This document shows positions 16,833 through 25,309 of a stretch of 64,000 bases of DNA, one piece after another. This DNA is from an uncultured Bacilli bacterium (GTDB lineage: Bacteria; Bacillota_I; Bacilli_A; RFN20; CAG-826). The DNA is taken from assembly GCA_944350425.1 (NCBI GenBank), contig CALVOX010000006.1, positions 29,913 through 93,912 on the forward strand, given 5' to 3'. Position numbers and translations under genes: made by a program. Below the pieces are notes generated by a model. It worked only from the letters and a program-made list of their open reading frames with translations, was not told where the DNA came from and did no database searches. Position 1 is the stretch's first letter; every line of letters starts with the position of its first letter.

Positions 16833-18275
16833 ATGAAAGAACTTGCTTTACCTAAATTTGAATCCAAGACAGTAGAGTTCAAACAATTCTTAAATGATGG
16901 AGAAAAATCTTTAACACGGTTAAAAACAGTTGATGCTTTTGCTAATACAAACGGTGGATCTTTATACGTCGGTGTTAAAGATCAAACTTATGAGCCTATT
17001 GGCTTATCTAAAGAAATTGTTGATTCCCAAGTTCAATTGTTTATCAGGGAAGTTAAAGAACATATTACTCCACTTCCTACATATAATTTTGAATACTTAG
17101 AAATACCAAACAAAACCGATTCTTTTATTATTAAAATTAACATTCTAAGAGAAAAAAATATTTTTTATTTAAAATATAATGGATTTTTTACAGTTTATCT
17201 TAGAGACGAGGGTAGAAACTATCCTGCAACTCCAGAAAAAATTGAATTTTTATTTGCCAATAAAGCCTCGATACCTTATGACTTGCAAATTACTGATGTT
17301 AAATATGATGAAAGAGATTTTACAAAACTCCACAACAAATACAGAGAAATACATAAGATAGAATTAACCTTTAAAACACTTCTAAATATAGGCTTTGTTA
17401 ATAAGGATGGTTTTTTAGCTAGAGGAGCTTTGATTTTTAAAGACAATTATAGAGGAGAAGCTACTCTTGCAGTCTGTAATTTGTGGAAAGGAATCAATAA
17501 AGGCATTGATGATTATGAAACTAGTGGGGATTTAAACGGAAATATTTTTGATAATATCGAAAGAATCCTTAGTTTCGTTCAAGAAAACAACAAAATTGTT
17601 GAAGTAAAACTTCCAACATCTAGACTTAGTATCCCATCATACCCGACAAGATCTGTCTTTGAAAGTGTGGTAAATGCATATGCACACAAAAACTATTATT
17701 ATTCAGAATCCTTTATTCAAATTAATCTTTATTTTGATAGATTAGAAATTGTTTCTCCTGGTTCGTTATTAGATCAAGATATCGATTTAAAAAGAGAAAC
17801 CAACATCTCCTCAATTCTCCCTACAAGAAGAAACCAGTTAATATGCGAAGTTTTATCTCTTTGTAACTACATGGAAAAAAGAGGCAGCGGATTTGAAAAA
17901 ATTACTGAAGACTATAAAAATTATAGCGGAAGTAAAAAGCCTTACATCGATTCAGATTCAACAAGATTTATAATTACACTTCCTAATTTAAACACCGAAA
18001 CAGGCGTAATTGATGAAAATACTAAGAATTTATTAGCTAAATCTAAAGATAATTCGATTCAAACAAGTAAAAAGGATGAGCAAATACTTGGATATTGTTA
18101 CTATAAAGAAAGAACATTACGTGAAATTGCTTCGTTATTAAATATCGAACCATCTTCTTATTTAAGAAACGAAATTATCGGGAATTTAATAAAGAATAAC
18201 TTGTTATACCAAAACAAAAATAACAAAGCTATAACCTACTTAACAAATAAATCTTTAGCTGAACTAAAAGATTAA
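16833..18275 (+). CDS. AlbA_2/Schlafen-type DNA-binding regulator
   Basis: The 480-residue protein belongs to the family often labelled RecG-like helicase or transcriptional regulator, although no helicase motif is present. The N-terminal AlbA_2 domain shows TVEFKQFL (13-20) and VDAFANTNGGSLYVGVKD (33-50). A middle HATPase_c_4 domain has FESVVNAYAHKNY and RLEIVSPGSL. A winged helix (LREIASLLNI) is at the C-terminus. The ribosome site TGGAGG is strong. Six upstream repeats are likely binding sites. The family is often found in accessory DNA. Confidence 0.85.
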   Translation: MKELALPKFESKTVEFKQFLNDGEKSLTRLKTVDAFANTNGGSLYVGVKDQTYEPIGLSKEIVDSQVQLFIREVKEHITPLPTYNFEYLEIPNKTDSFIIKINILREKNIFYLKYNGFFTVYLRDEGRNYPATPEKIEFLFANKASIPYDLQITDVKYDERDFTKLHNKYREIHKIELTFKTLLNIGFVNKDGFLARGALIFKDNYRGEATLAVCNLWKGINKGIDDYETSGDLNGNIFDNIERILSFVQENNKIVEVKLPTSRLSIPSYPTRSVFESVVNAYAHKNYYYSESFIQINLYFDRLEIVSPGSLLDQDIDLKRETNISSILPTRRNQLICEVLSLCNYMEKRGSGFEKITEDYKNYSGSKKPYIDSDSTRFIITLPNLNTETGVIDENTKNLLAKSKDNSIQTSKKDEQILGYCYYKERTLREIASLLNIEPSSYLRNEIIGNLIKNNLLYQNKNNKAITYLTNKSLAELKD

Positions 18276-18278
18276 AAA

Positions 18279-18770
18279 TTATTCTGCAAACATATCAGAG
18301 ATTTTTTCAAAATCTTCGTTAGAAATTTTGCCTTCAACTTCTTCTTTTTTTACTAATCTAAAATGTTCATATTTAAAAGAAGGTGAAACCATACATCCTA
18401 CTAAAGTAAAGTTCTCTCCTTTACATCTAGAACCAAAAATATGTCCTTTCTTGACTAAATATTGAACTAATTTATTACCATTATTTAGTCCGATTTCAAC
18501 ATAATTGATTTTACATCCATTATAAACATCAATATCAACAATTAAACAATTGTCTCCGCCTTGGTAATACCAAAGTTCATCTTCTTTTAAATCATGTAAA
18601 TGAGAAATATCATCTTTACCTAATAAAAATATAATTGATGAGTATAAATATTGATCACTATCTTTATATTTAATATCTCCATGGACTGTTTCTTTAAAAT
18701 ATCCTCCTTCAATATGAGGAATTAGCTTCAAATCTTTGATAACTTCTTCTTTTTTCATATCTTTAATCAT
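18279..18770 (-). CDS. Cupin protein (DUF985)
   Basis: The 163-residue, single-domain cupin has the DUF985 family pattern: HIEGGYFKETVH (19-30), SSIIFLLGKDDISHLH then DELWYYQGGD, LVKKGHIFGSRC and GCMVSPSFKYEHFRL. Conserved His and Glu residues suggest a metal site, but no reaction is established for the family. It is convergent with the AlbA_2 gene, 3 bp apart. The start is ATG 18770 or 18758, neither with a strong ribosome site. Confidence 0.85.
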   Translation of the reverse strand: MIKDMKKEEVIKDLKLIPHIEGGYFKETVHGDIKYKDSDQYLYSSIIFLLGKDDISHLHDLKEDELWYYQGGDNCLIVDIDVYNGCKINYVEIGLNNGNKLVQYLVKKGHIFGSRCKGENFTLVGCMVSPSFKYEHFRLVKKEEVEGKISNEDFEKISDMFAE

Positions 18771-18827
18771 ATAAAAATCTGAAAAGAGATGAAAGTTAAG
18801 AAGTTATTAAAATTAAAAGCACAAAAT

Positions 18828-18843
18828 ATTTCCACGTGGTAAT
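18828..18843 (+). repeat. CACGTG-centred motif, copy 2
   Basis: ATTTCCACGTGGTAAT lies between the cupin gene and ung. A second CACGTG (18884-18889) follows 50 bp later with a poorer flank match. Confidence 0.5.
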
Positions 18844-18892
18844 ATTTTTTTGATGATTGCAATTATAAACAATAATTTATTGTCACGTGAGA

Positions 18893-19582
18893 TTATAATT
18901 TACAATTAAATAAGGAATTATTCGACCAATTTATCTCCTTAAGACCATGTTCTTTTAAATACTCATTTGTTCTTACAAAGATATTAGTATTAAAGAATCC
19001 ACCTTTATTAGCTCCTAAAGGTGAAGGATGAGGTGCTTCGATAATTAATCTATTCTTATTCGCAATATATTTTTCATATCCTTTAGCTTTATTACCAAGA
19101 AGAATAAAAACAATGTTATTATCAACTTTATCGATATATTCCATTATATCTTTAAATAATAACTTATATTCTTTAATATCATGACTTAAAGGTTCTTTTT
19201 CTCTTACACTTAATATCGGATTAATTAAAAATACTCCTTGTTTTGCTAAATAAGTTAGATCACCATCATTAAAATTCATATATAAAGAATTATTAAATTC
19301 AATACATAGTTCTTTATATATATTGATTAATGATGGTGGCAATTTATGGTTATAAGGTTTAATAGAAAAAGCAAGTCCCATAGCTTGATCTTTATTAAAG
19401 TATGGGTCTTGCCCAATAATAACTACTTTTATTTTATTAATATCACATAATTTAAAAGCATTTAATAAATCTTTTCTTTCAGGATAAATTACATAATTAG
19501 AATATTCTTTATCTAAAAATGCTTTTAAAGAAATAAAATAATCTTTAGTTTTTATATAATTAAAAAATTCTTCCCGGCTCAT
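18893..19582 (-). CDS. ung: Uracil-DNA glycosylase
   Basis: The 229-residue family 1 UDG removes uracil from DNA to start base excision repair. The water-activating motif is VVIIGQDPYFNKDQAMGLAFS, seen here as GQDPY then GLAFS; the uracil-binding part is FILLGNKAK; and the minor-groove loop is HPSPLGANKGGFF. All catalytic residues are present. The start at ATG 19582 has no Shine-Dalgarno, but TATAAT lies ten bases upstream. Confidence 0.96.
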   Translation of the reverse strand: MSREEFFNYIKTKDYFISLKAFLDKEYSNYVIYPERKDLLNAFKLCDINKIKVVIIGQDPYFNKDQAMGLAFSIKPYNHKLPPSLINIYKELCIEFNNSLYMNFNDGDLTYLAKQGVFLINPILSVREKEPLSHDIKEYKLLFKDIMEYIDKVDNNIVFILLGNKAKGYEKYIANKNRLIIEAPHPSPLGANKGGFFNTNIFVRTNEYLKEHGLKEINWSNNSLFNCKL

Positions 19583-19592
19583 ATTAAGTTAA

Positions 19593-19598
19593 ATTATA
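19593..19598 (-). promoter_or_regulatory. -10 element of a probably leaderless ung
   Basis: TATAAT on the minus strand ends ten bases before the ung ATG, leaving a predicted leader of at most a few bases. No clear -35 was found. Confidence 0.4.
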
Positions 19599-19697
19599 CC
19601 TTACTTATTATTTATAAGCATATTAATAAATATTAGTTACAAATAATGATAAAATAAAATAGTTAAAGAATTAATTTAACTTAAGGAGAATATAAAC

Positions 19698-20243
19698 ATG
19701 AATATATATGATTTCAAAGTATTAGATAAAAATAATAAGGAAGTAAGTTTAAGTGAATTTAAAGGTAAAACATTATTAATTTTTAATAGTGCGACTCATT
19801 GTGGATTTACTCCTACTTTAGATGAATTAGAAAAGTTATATGAAAAATATCATTCTAAAGGTTTAGAACTTTTAGAATTTCCATGTAACCAATTTAAAGA
19901 ACAAGCTCCTGAATCAATTGGTGAAATTGATCATATTTGTTCGTTAAAGTTTAATACTAAATATCTTAGATTTAATAAAGTCGATGTTAATGGTGAAAAT
20001 GCTTCCCCTTTATTTAAATATTTAGAAGAAAATACTACTTTTGAAGGCTTTGATCCTAAACATGAACTTACACCAATATTAAATGATTTAATGAAAGAAA
20101 TGGGAAACGATAAAGATAAACATTCAATTAAATGGAACTTTACTAAATTCTTAATTTCAAAAGAAGGTAATATCTTTAAAAGATATGAACCAACTACTCC
20201 TATTTCAGAAATCGATAAAGATTTAGATGAATTATTAAAATAA
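19698..20243 (+). CDS. Glutathione peroxidase-family thiol peroxidase
   Basis: The 181-residue protein reduces peroxides. The peroxidatic cysteine is C35 in NSATHCGFT, where eukaryotic enzymes have selenocysteine. FPCNQF supplies the catalytic Gln and probably a resolving Cys, and KWNFTKFLI the catalytic Trp and Asn. Bacterial members usually use thioredoxin rather than glutathione. AAGGAG precedes ATG 19698. The gene is monocistronic with its own terminator. In an anaerobe it would protect against incidental oxygen exposure. Confidence 0.93.
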   Translation: MNIYDFKVLDKNNKEVSLSEFKGKTLLIFNSATHCGFTPTLDELEKLYEKYHSKGLELLEFPCNQFKEQAPESIGEIDHICSLKFNTKYLRFNKVDVNGENASPLFKYLEENTTFEGFDPKHELTPILNDLMKEMGNDKDKHSIKWNFTKFLISKEGNIFKRYEPTTPISEIDKDLDELLK

Positions 20244-20268
20244 TATAGATTAAATTAAGTAAATCCTT

Positions 20269-20308
20269 ACAACTACATATTTCTACTTAATATGTAGTTG
20301 TTTTTTTA
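20269..20308 (+). terminator. Terminator of the peroxidase gene
   Basis: A 12-bp stem (20269-20280 with 20290-20301) is followed by a run of T, starting 26 bp after the stop codon. Confidence 0.9.
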
Positions 20309-20313
20309 TTATC

Positions 20314-20988
20314 CTAAATAGATGAAATAGGGATAGCATAAATTTTATCATCAATTGTATAGATTGAACTAGTATTACAAATAACGAAAGAATTTCCTAA
20401 TTCATAATTAGAATTAGAAAGTCTAGCAAAACTTTTTTCATCTTTTTTAGAATAATCATAGCCTGATTTACATTCAATAAGATTTAAAACACCTCCATCT
20501 AAAATAACTAAATCAATTTCGTTTTGATTTTTATCTCTATAGTAATAAAAATTCTCAACTATGCCATTATTTTTATATGATTTACGTAATTCATTAACAA
20601 TATAAGTTTCAACAAATCTTCCTTTAAAAAATGAATGACTAAGAATTTGATCATTAGTAATTCTAGCAAGGTAACAAGCAAGTCCTGTATCATTAAAATA
20701 AATTTTAGGTCTTCTAACTATTCTTTTTATTACTGAAACTTCATTATATGGTCTTAATAAATAAATAATGTTACTAGCAAGTAAAATATTTAACCAACTT
20801 TTTATAGTTTCAAAATCAACTTCCACTAATTTAGCAATCTTTTCATAAACTAGTTCTTCGCCAGTAAAAGCAGCTAATATTTCCATACATAAAGTTGTTT
20901 TTCCAACTTGCCTAGTACCAGTAATCAAAGTAATTGGTTTAAATTTTAAGCTTTTTAGTACTTCTTTTTTAATCGTTCTATTAATCAT
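20314..20988 (-). CDS. Internally deleted AAA/DUF4143 ATPase
   Basis: The 224-residue frame starts as a normal DUF4143 ATPase with Walker A GTRQVGKTT (24-32). It then jumps after CMEILAAFTGEEL straight into the downstream winged-helix region (FETIKSWLNILLASNII) and the DUF4143 tail (IYFNDTGLACYLA, then NEIDLVILDGG and LIECKSGYDY). About 170 residues normally in between, including Walker B and the sensor, are absent without a frameshift. ATP hydrolysis should be lost. Only the DNA-binding-like and nuclease-fold-like parts could still work. It is probably a decaying gene. Confidence 0.8.
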   Translation of the reverse strand: MINRTIKKEVLKSLKFKPITLITGTRQVGKTTLCMEILAAFTGEELVYEKIAKLVEVDFETIKSWLNILLASNIIYLLRPYNEVSVIKRIVRRPKIYFNDTGLACYLARITNDQILSHSFFKGRFVETYIVNELRKSYKNNGIVENFYYYRDKNQNEIDLVILDGGVLNLIECKSGYDYSKKDEKSFARLSNSNYELGNSFVICNTSSIYTIDDKIYAIPISSI

Positions 20989-21115
20989 ATTATCACCATT
21001 GATATTATACTTTAGAAAAATCCCGAGTCTAACTCGCGATTTTACTTAAAACGAAATTTTCAAGGTATGATTTAGCCTCTTAAAAAAGCTTTACAGACGA
21101 AAATTAATTTAAAAG

Positions 21116-21130
21116 TTTCCGCGTGTTACC
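21116..21130 (+). repeat. Variant of the CACGTG-centred motif
   Basis: TTTCCGCGTGTTACC differs from TTTCCACGTGRTAAY at a few bases, in the same orientation. It lies in the 250-bp spacer before the transporter gene at 21239, which also holds a 7-bp hairpin (ATCATAG/CTATGAT near 21191). Confidence 0.3.
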
Positions 21131-21238
21131 GTAAAATATCGACTATTATCAATTAAAGTATATTAAATAAACAATTTATTGATAATTTAATCATAGAAGA
21201 CTATGATATTTAACCGTTAGACTAAACGAGGTAAATTT

Positions 21239-22540
21239 ATGATTGCCACTTATGTAATTAGTGCACTTACGATTATTGCAATGACTCTATCTTTCTTCCT
21301 TTTCCCTAGAATAAAGATTAGAAGCAAGAAAATAGATACTTATTGGTTAATTACATTACTAGGGGCAATCTTAATATTATTAACTCATATTTCTACTGAT
21401 GGAGATATTTTAAAATTATTTATCGAAAATAACTCCACTAATCCATTTAAAATCATAGTTTTATTTTTATCTTTAACATTTATATCTAAATTCTTAGATA
21501 GTGTTGGGTTATTTGACTATTTAGCAACTAGAGTTGGCCGAATTGGAAATGGTAATCAATTTATTTTATTTACTGTTTTCTACTTTTTAATATCTTTTCT
21601 TACAATTTTAACAAATAACGACATAATAATTATTGTCACACCAATTATTATTTATTTTGCTAGAGCATGTAAAACTAAGGCTTTACCTTATTTAATGATG
21701 GTATGTTTTGTTTTAAATACATTATCTACAACATTTTTAACTACAAATGTTTCTAATTTATATTTAGGATCATTCTTTGATATAACTTATTTTGATTATT
21801 TAAAGAAATTAACACCTGTTTCTTTAATTTTAATGCTAGTTTTATATGTAATTTTAATTTTAGTATTTTATAAAGATTTAAAAATAAAAATAGATACTAA
21901 TGTTGAAAAGAAACCTATTAAAAATAAATTCTTACTTATAGTAGGTTTAACTTCTTTAGCTTTAACAACAATTCTTTTAATTCTTTCAAGCTTTATAAAT
22001 ATTGAAATGTATATAATTACTCTAGTTTTTGCTTTACTAGATTTAATTATTGCAATAATTTATACATTTTCATTTAAAAAAGAAAAAGAATACTTTATTA
22101 AACCTTTAAAGTCACTACCTTATGAATTTATTCCATTTTTAGTTTCAATGTTTATTATTATTTCTTCTTTAAATGAAACTCCACTTCTTTCAAGCGTTTC
22201 TTCTTTAATTGAATCAACAAATAATCCTACTTTAGAAACATATATTTATGGTATTTCTAGTGCTTTAGCAGCAAATTTAGTAAATAATGTTCCTATGTCA
22301 CTTCTTTATGGAGATATATTAAACTATTCATCAATTATTGATTTAAATAGTGTCTATGCAACTATTCTTTCTTCTAATCTATGTGCTTTAATTACACCTT
22401 GTGGAGCATTATCATCTTTAATGTTTATTCGAATTTGTAAGGAAAATAACGAAAAAATATCATATTTGACTTATTTTAAATATGCTCCAATAGGTTTAAT
22501 TTTACTTGTTATTGGTATAAGTTTAATCTTCTTATTTTAA
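21239..22540 (+). CDS. ArsB/NhaD-superfamily ion transporter
   Basis: The 433-residue membrane protein has about eleven helices. Both halves carry the re-entrant signatures of the ion transporter superfamily: TILTNNDIIIIVTPIIIYF and NVSNLYLGSFF in the first, AANLVNNVPMSLL and SSNLCALITPCGALSSLMF in the second. Likely substrates are arsenite, sodium or dicarboxylates; the sequence does not decide. GAGGT precedes the ATG by about nine bases. It abuts the convergent manA stop codon with no gap and no terminator. Confidence 0.85.
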   Translation: MIATYVISALTIIAMTLSFFLFPRIKIRSKKIDTYWLITLLGAILILLTHISTDGDILKLFIENNSTNPFKIIVLFLSLTFISKFLDSVGLFDYLATRVGRIGNGNQFILFTVFYFLISFLTILTNNDIIIIVTPIIIYFARACKTKALPYLMMVCFVLNTLSTTFLTTNVSNLYLGSFFDITYFDYLKKLTPVSLILMLVLYVILILVFYKDLKIKIDTNVEKKPIKNKFLLIVGLTSLALTTILLILSSFINIEMYIITLVFALLDLIIAIIYTFSFKKEKEYFIKPLKSLPYEFIPFLVSMFIIISSLNETPLLSSVSSLIESTNNPTLETYIYGISSALAANLVNNVPMSLLYGDILNYSSIIDLNSVYATILSSNLCALITPCGALSSLMFIRICKENNEKISYLTYFKYAPIGLILLVIGISLIFLF

Positions 22541-23479
22541 TTAAATTGAACTAAGAACATAACTTAATTTAGTGTCTGTTTTAATAACAAAATGTGTATC
22601 AGCCTTTATAAAATAAGACTTAAATTTAGATACTTTTTTATCATTTATAAACCCTTCTCCATCAATAATTGTTGCTAAAACAAAAGAATTTGAATAAAGA
22701 TACTCTTTTGATTCATCTTTATTTAAGTTTGATAAAATAACATTAAAATATTTAGTTGTTATTTCATCATTACTTGTTAAATCAATTGAACTAATATCTA
22801 ATTTATTAAAATTTATAACATCTAATGCTTTAGTTAAATGTAATTCTCTTTTTTTACCGTTTTTATCAACTCTATTAAAGTCATAAATTCGATATGTTAA
22901 AAAAGAAGATTCTTGTATTTCAAGTAAAGTAATACCTTTACCAATAGCATGAATTGTTCCAGGTTTTGCTAAAAATATATCATCTTTTTTAACATAAACT
23001 TTATTTAAATTATCTAATAAAGTATTGTTATTAACTGAACTTAAAAATTCTTCTTTAGTTAAATCTTTATTTAACCCTAAATATAAATAAGAATTAGGAT
23101 TAGAATCTAAAATAATCCACATTTCTTCTTTACCTAAAGAATTTTCATGTTTTAAAGCATAATCATCACTTGGATGAACTTGAATAGATAAAGAATCATT
23201 TGAATCTATTAATTTAATTAAAAGAGGGAAAAATATCTTATTATTAAATTTAAAGTTATTTATATTTTTCCCTAAATCTAAAGAAATAACTTCATTTCTA
23301 AGTTCTACTTCTTTACCTTCTTTATTTATAAATTTAGAAGGTCCTTCATCTAAAAAAGATAACTCCCAAGATTCACTTATTTTTTCATATTTATTATCTA
23401 AATCTTTATATTTTTTAAGTTTAAATCCACCCCAAAGATATTCTTTAATTGATGGGATTAATTCAATTATTTCTTCCAT
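22541..23479 (-). CDS. manA: Mannose-6-phosphate isomerase, class I
   Basis: The 312-residue, zinc-dependent cupin-type enzyme interconverts mannose 6-phosphate and fructose 6-phosphate. The zinc site is visible in SIQVHPSDDYALKHE and KEEMWIIL, then KPGTIHAIGKGITLLEIQE. A C-terminal jelly-roll follows. It lies 14 bp after the phosphoglucomutase gene and is likely co-transcribed with it, linking mannose and glucose phosphate metabolism. The ribosome site is weak (TAGGTATAAA). Confidence 0.94.
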   Translation of the reverse strand: MEEIIELIPSIKEYLWGGFKLKKYKDLDNKYEKISESWELSFLDEGPSKFINKEGKEVELRNEVISLDLGKNINNFKFNNKIFFPLLIKLIDSNDSLSIQVHPSDDYALKHENSLGKEEMWIILDSNPNSYLYLGLNKDLTKEEFLSSVNNNTLLDNLNKVYVKKDDIFLAKPGTIHAIGKGITLLEIQESSFLTYRIYDFNRVDKNGKKRELHLTKALDVINFNKLDISSIDLTSNDEITTKYFNVILSNLNKDESKEYLYSNSFVLATIIDGEGFINDKKVSKFKSYFIKADTHFVIKTDTKLSYVLSSI

Positions 23480-23493
23480 ATTTTATACCTAAT

Positions 23494-25257
23494 TTATTTA
23501 ATTATTACGTTAAATAATTCTTTAAATTTGTTAATTAAATTATTAGATTCTTCCTCACTTTTTGAACTTACTTCAATGTAACATTTAAGTTTAGGTTCAG
23601 TTCCACTAGGTCTAATCATAAATCTGGTATTATTTTTAAAATTAATAATTAATACATCGGATTTAGGTAAACTAAGATCTTTAATTTCGTTATTAATATT
23701 AATTTCTTTCGATAATAAATAATCTTCTTTAGATTTAACTTCTTCTTTTAATAAGTTAGATAACTCATTTAAATTTAATTCTCTAAGATTATTCATTATC
23801 TTTTTCATCTTATTCATTCCATCTTCTCCTAAGAAATTATGAGTAAGTAAGATGTTTTTATAGTAACCATATTCTTTATAAATTAAATCTAACTTATCAA
23901 CTAAATCTAAACCTAGTTCTTTATAAAAATAAGTCATTTCACTAATTAAAATAGAAGCATTTATACTATCTTTATCTCTAATATCAGTGTTAGTTAAATA
24001 TCCATAAGATTCTTCAAAACCTATTAAATACGAATCTAACTTATTATTTAATTCTAAGTTATTTATTTCTTCTCCAATAAACTTAAAACCAGTTAATACT
24101 GTTTTAAGTTTAATGTTATATTTAAAACATATCTTATCTACTAACGAAGTAGAAACAATACTTCTAACTACTATTTTATCTTTAAAATAAGATATATCTT
24201 TATGTAAGTAATTCAAGTTATATTCAATAATAAAGTTTAATAGTAATAATGCTATTTCATTACCACTAGGAAGATAGATCTTATTTTCTTTAGTTTTAAT
24301 AACTACTCCACATCTATCTGCATCTGGATCTGTTGCAATAAGGATACTAGCATCAAACTTATTTAAGTAAGATATACCTAAACTTAATGCTTCTTTTAGT
24401 TCAGGATTAGGTTTAGGACAAGTAGTAAAATTAGGATCACTTTCTTCTTGTTCTTTTACGATAATAATATTATTAAATCCATCTTCTTTTAAGGCTTTTG
24501 GAACATATTTTCTTCCTGTACCATTTAATGGTGTATAAATTATTTTTAGTTCATCTTTATTACATTTATCTTTTAAAATAGAAGAATTAAGATTAGATTT
24601 AATAAATTCTTCACTTATATCATCATCAACATATGTAATTAAAGAGTTATTGATGTAGTTTTTAGATGTATGTTTTTTAAAATCTAAAAATGTATCTACT
24701 TCATTTATTTTTTTAATTATTTCACTAGCTTCATTTAATGTTATTTGATAAGCATTTTCATTATATACTTTATAACCATTATATTCTCTAGGATTATGAG
24801 AAGCAGTAATCATTACTCCGGCTTTTGCTCTAAGTCTTCTTATAGCAAAAGAAACAAGTGGAGTAGGTGAAATCTCTTTAAATAAATATACTTTTATTTT
24901 ATTAGAGGCAAAAACTCTAGCACTTACTTCACTAAATTCTTTAGAATTAAACCTTGAATCATATCCAATAACTACTTTAATATCATCTTTATTATCTTTA
25001 AATTTCTCTAATAAATATAAAGCTAAACCTTCACTTGCTCTATAGATATTATAAACATTAAGTCTAGAAGAACCTAAATCCATTATTCCTCTAAGTCCTC
25101 CTGTTCCAAAACTTAAATCTTTATAAAATAAATCATTAATCTTAGATTCATCTTTAATACTTTTTAGTTTTAAATAATCTTCGTTATTAATATCTTTTAA
25201 TGATTTTAACCAATATTCATATCTATCTCTAGTTTCTTTTTCCATATGTTTTACCAT
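23494..25257 (-). CDS. Phosphoglucomutase/phosphomannomutase
   Basis: The 587-residue alpha-D-phosphohexomutase of the PgcA type interconverts hexose 1- and 6-phosphates. All four signatures are present: the phosphoserine loop TASHNPREYNGYK, the metal-binding DPDADRCGV, the sugar-binding GFEESYGY, and the phosphate-binding RPSGTEPKLKCYIEV. It precedes manA by 14 bp. The start ATG 25257 has no ribosome site. A TATATT lies seven bases upstream, inside the distal arm of the terminator of the preceding ABC operon. Confidence 0.93.
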   Translation of the reverse strand: MVKHMEKETRDRYEYWLKSLKDINNEDYLKLKSIKDESKINDLFYKDLSFGTGGLRGIMDLGSSRLNVYNIYRASEGLALYLLEKFKDNKDDIKVVIGYDSRFNSKEFSEVSARVFASNKIKVYLFKEISPTPLVSFAIRRLRAKAGVMITASHNPREYNGYKVYNENAYQITLNEASEIIKKINEVDTFLDFKKHTSKNYINNSLITYVDDDISEEFIKSNLNSSILKDKCNKDELKIIYTPLNGTGRKYVPKALKEDGFNNIIIVKEQEESDPNFTTCPKPNPELKEALSLGISYLNKFDASILIATDPDADRCGVVIKTKENKIYLPSGNEIALLLLNFIIEYNLNYLHKDISYFKDKIVVRSIVSTSLVDKICFKYNIKLKTVLTGFKFIGEEINNLELNNKLDSYLIGFEESYGYLTNTDIRDKDSINASILISEMTYFYKELGLDLVDKLDLIYKEYGYYKNILLTHNFLGEDGMNKMKKIMNNLRELNLNELSNLLKEEVKSKEDYLLSKEININNEIKDLSLPKSDVLIINFKNNTRFMIRPSGTEPKLKCYIEVSSKSEEESNNLINKFKELFNVIIK

Positions 25258-25263
25258 AATTTT

Positions 25264-25296
25264 AAATATAGGGCATTATCATAATGCCCTATATTT
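25264..25296 (-). terminator. Terminator of the ABC operon, overlapping the next promoter
   Basis: A 16-bp perfect inverted repeat around base 25280 lies 14 bp after the ABC ATPase stop. Its distal arm contains the TATATT (25265-25270) that seems to be the -10 of the leaderless phosphoglucomutase gene. The T tail is short. Confidence 0.7.
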
Positions 25297-25309
25297 ATTT
25301 AACTAAATA

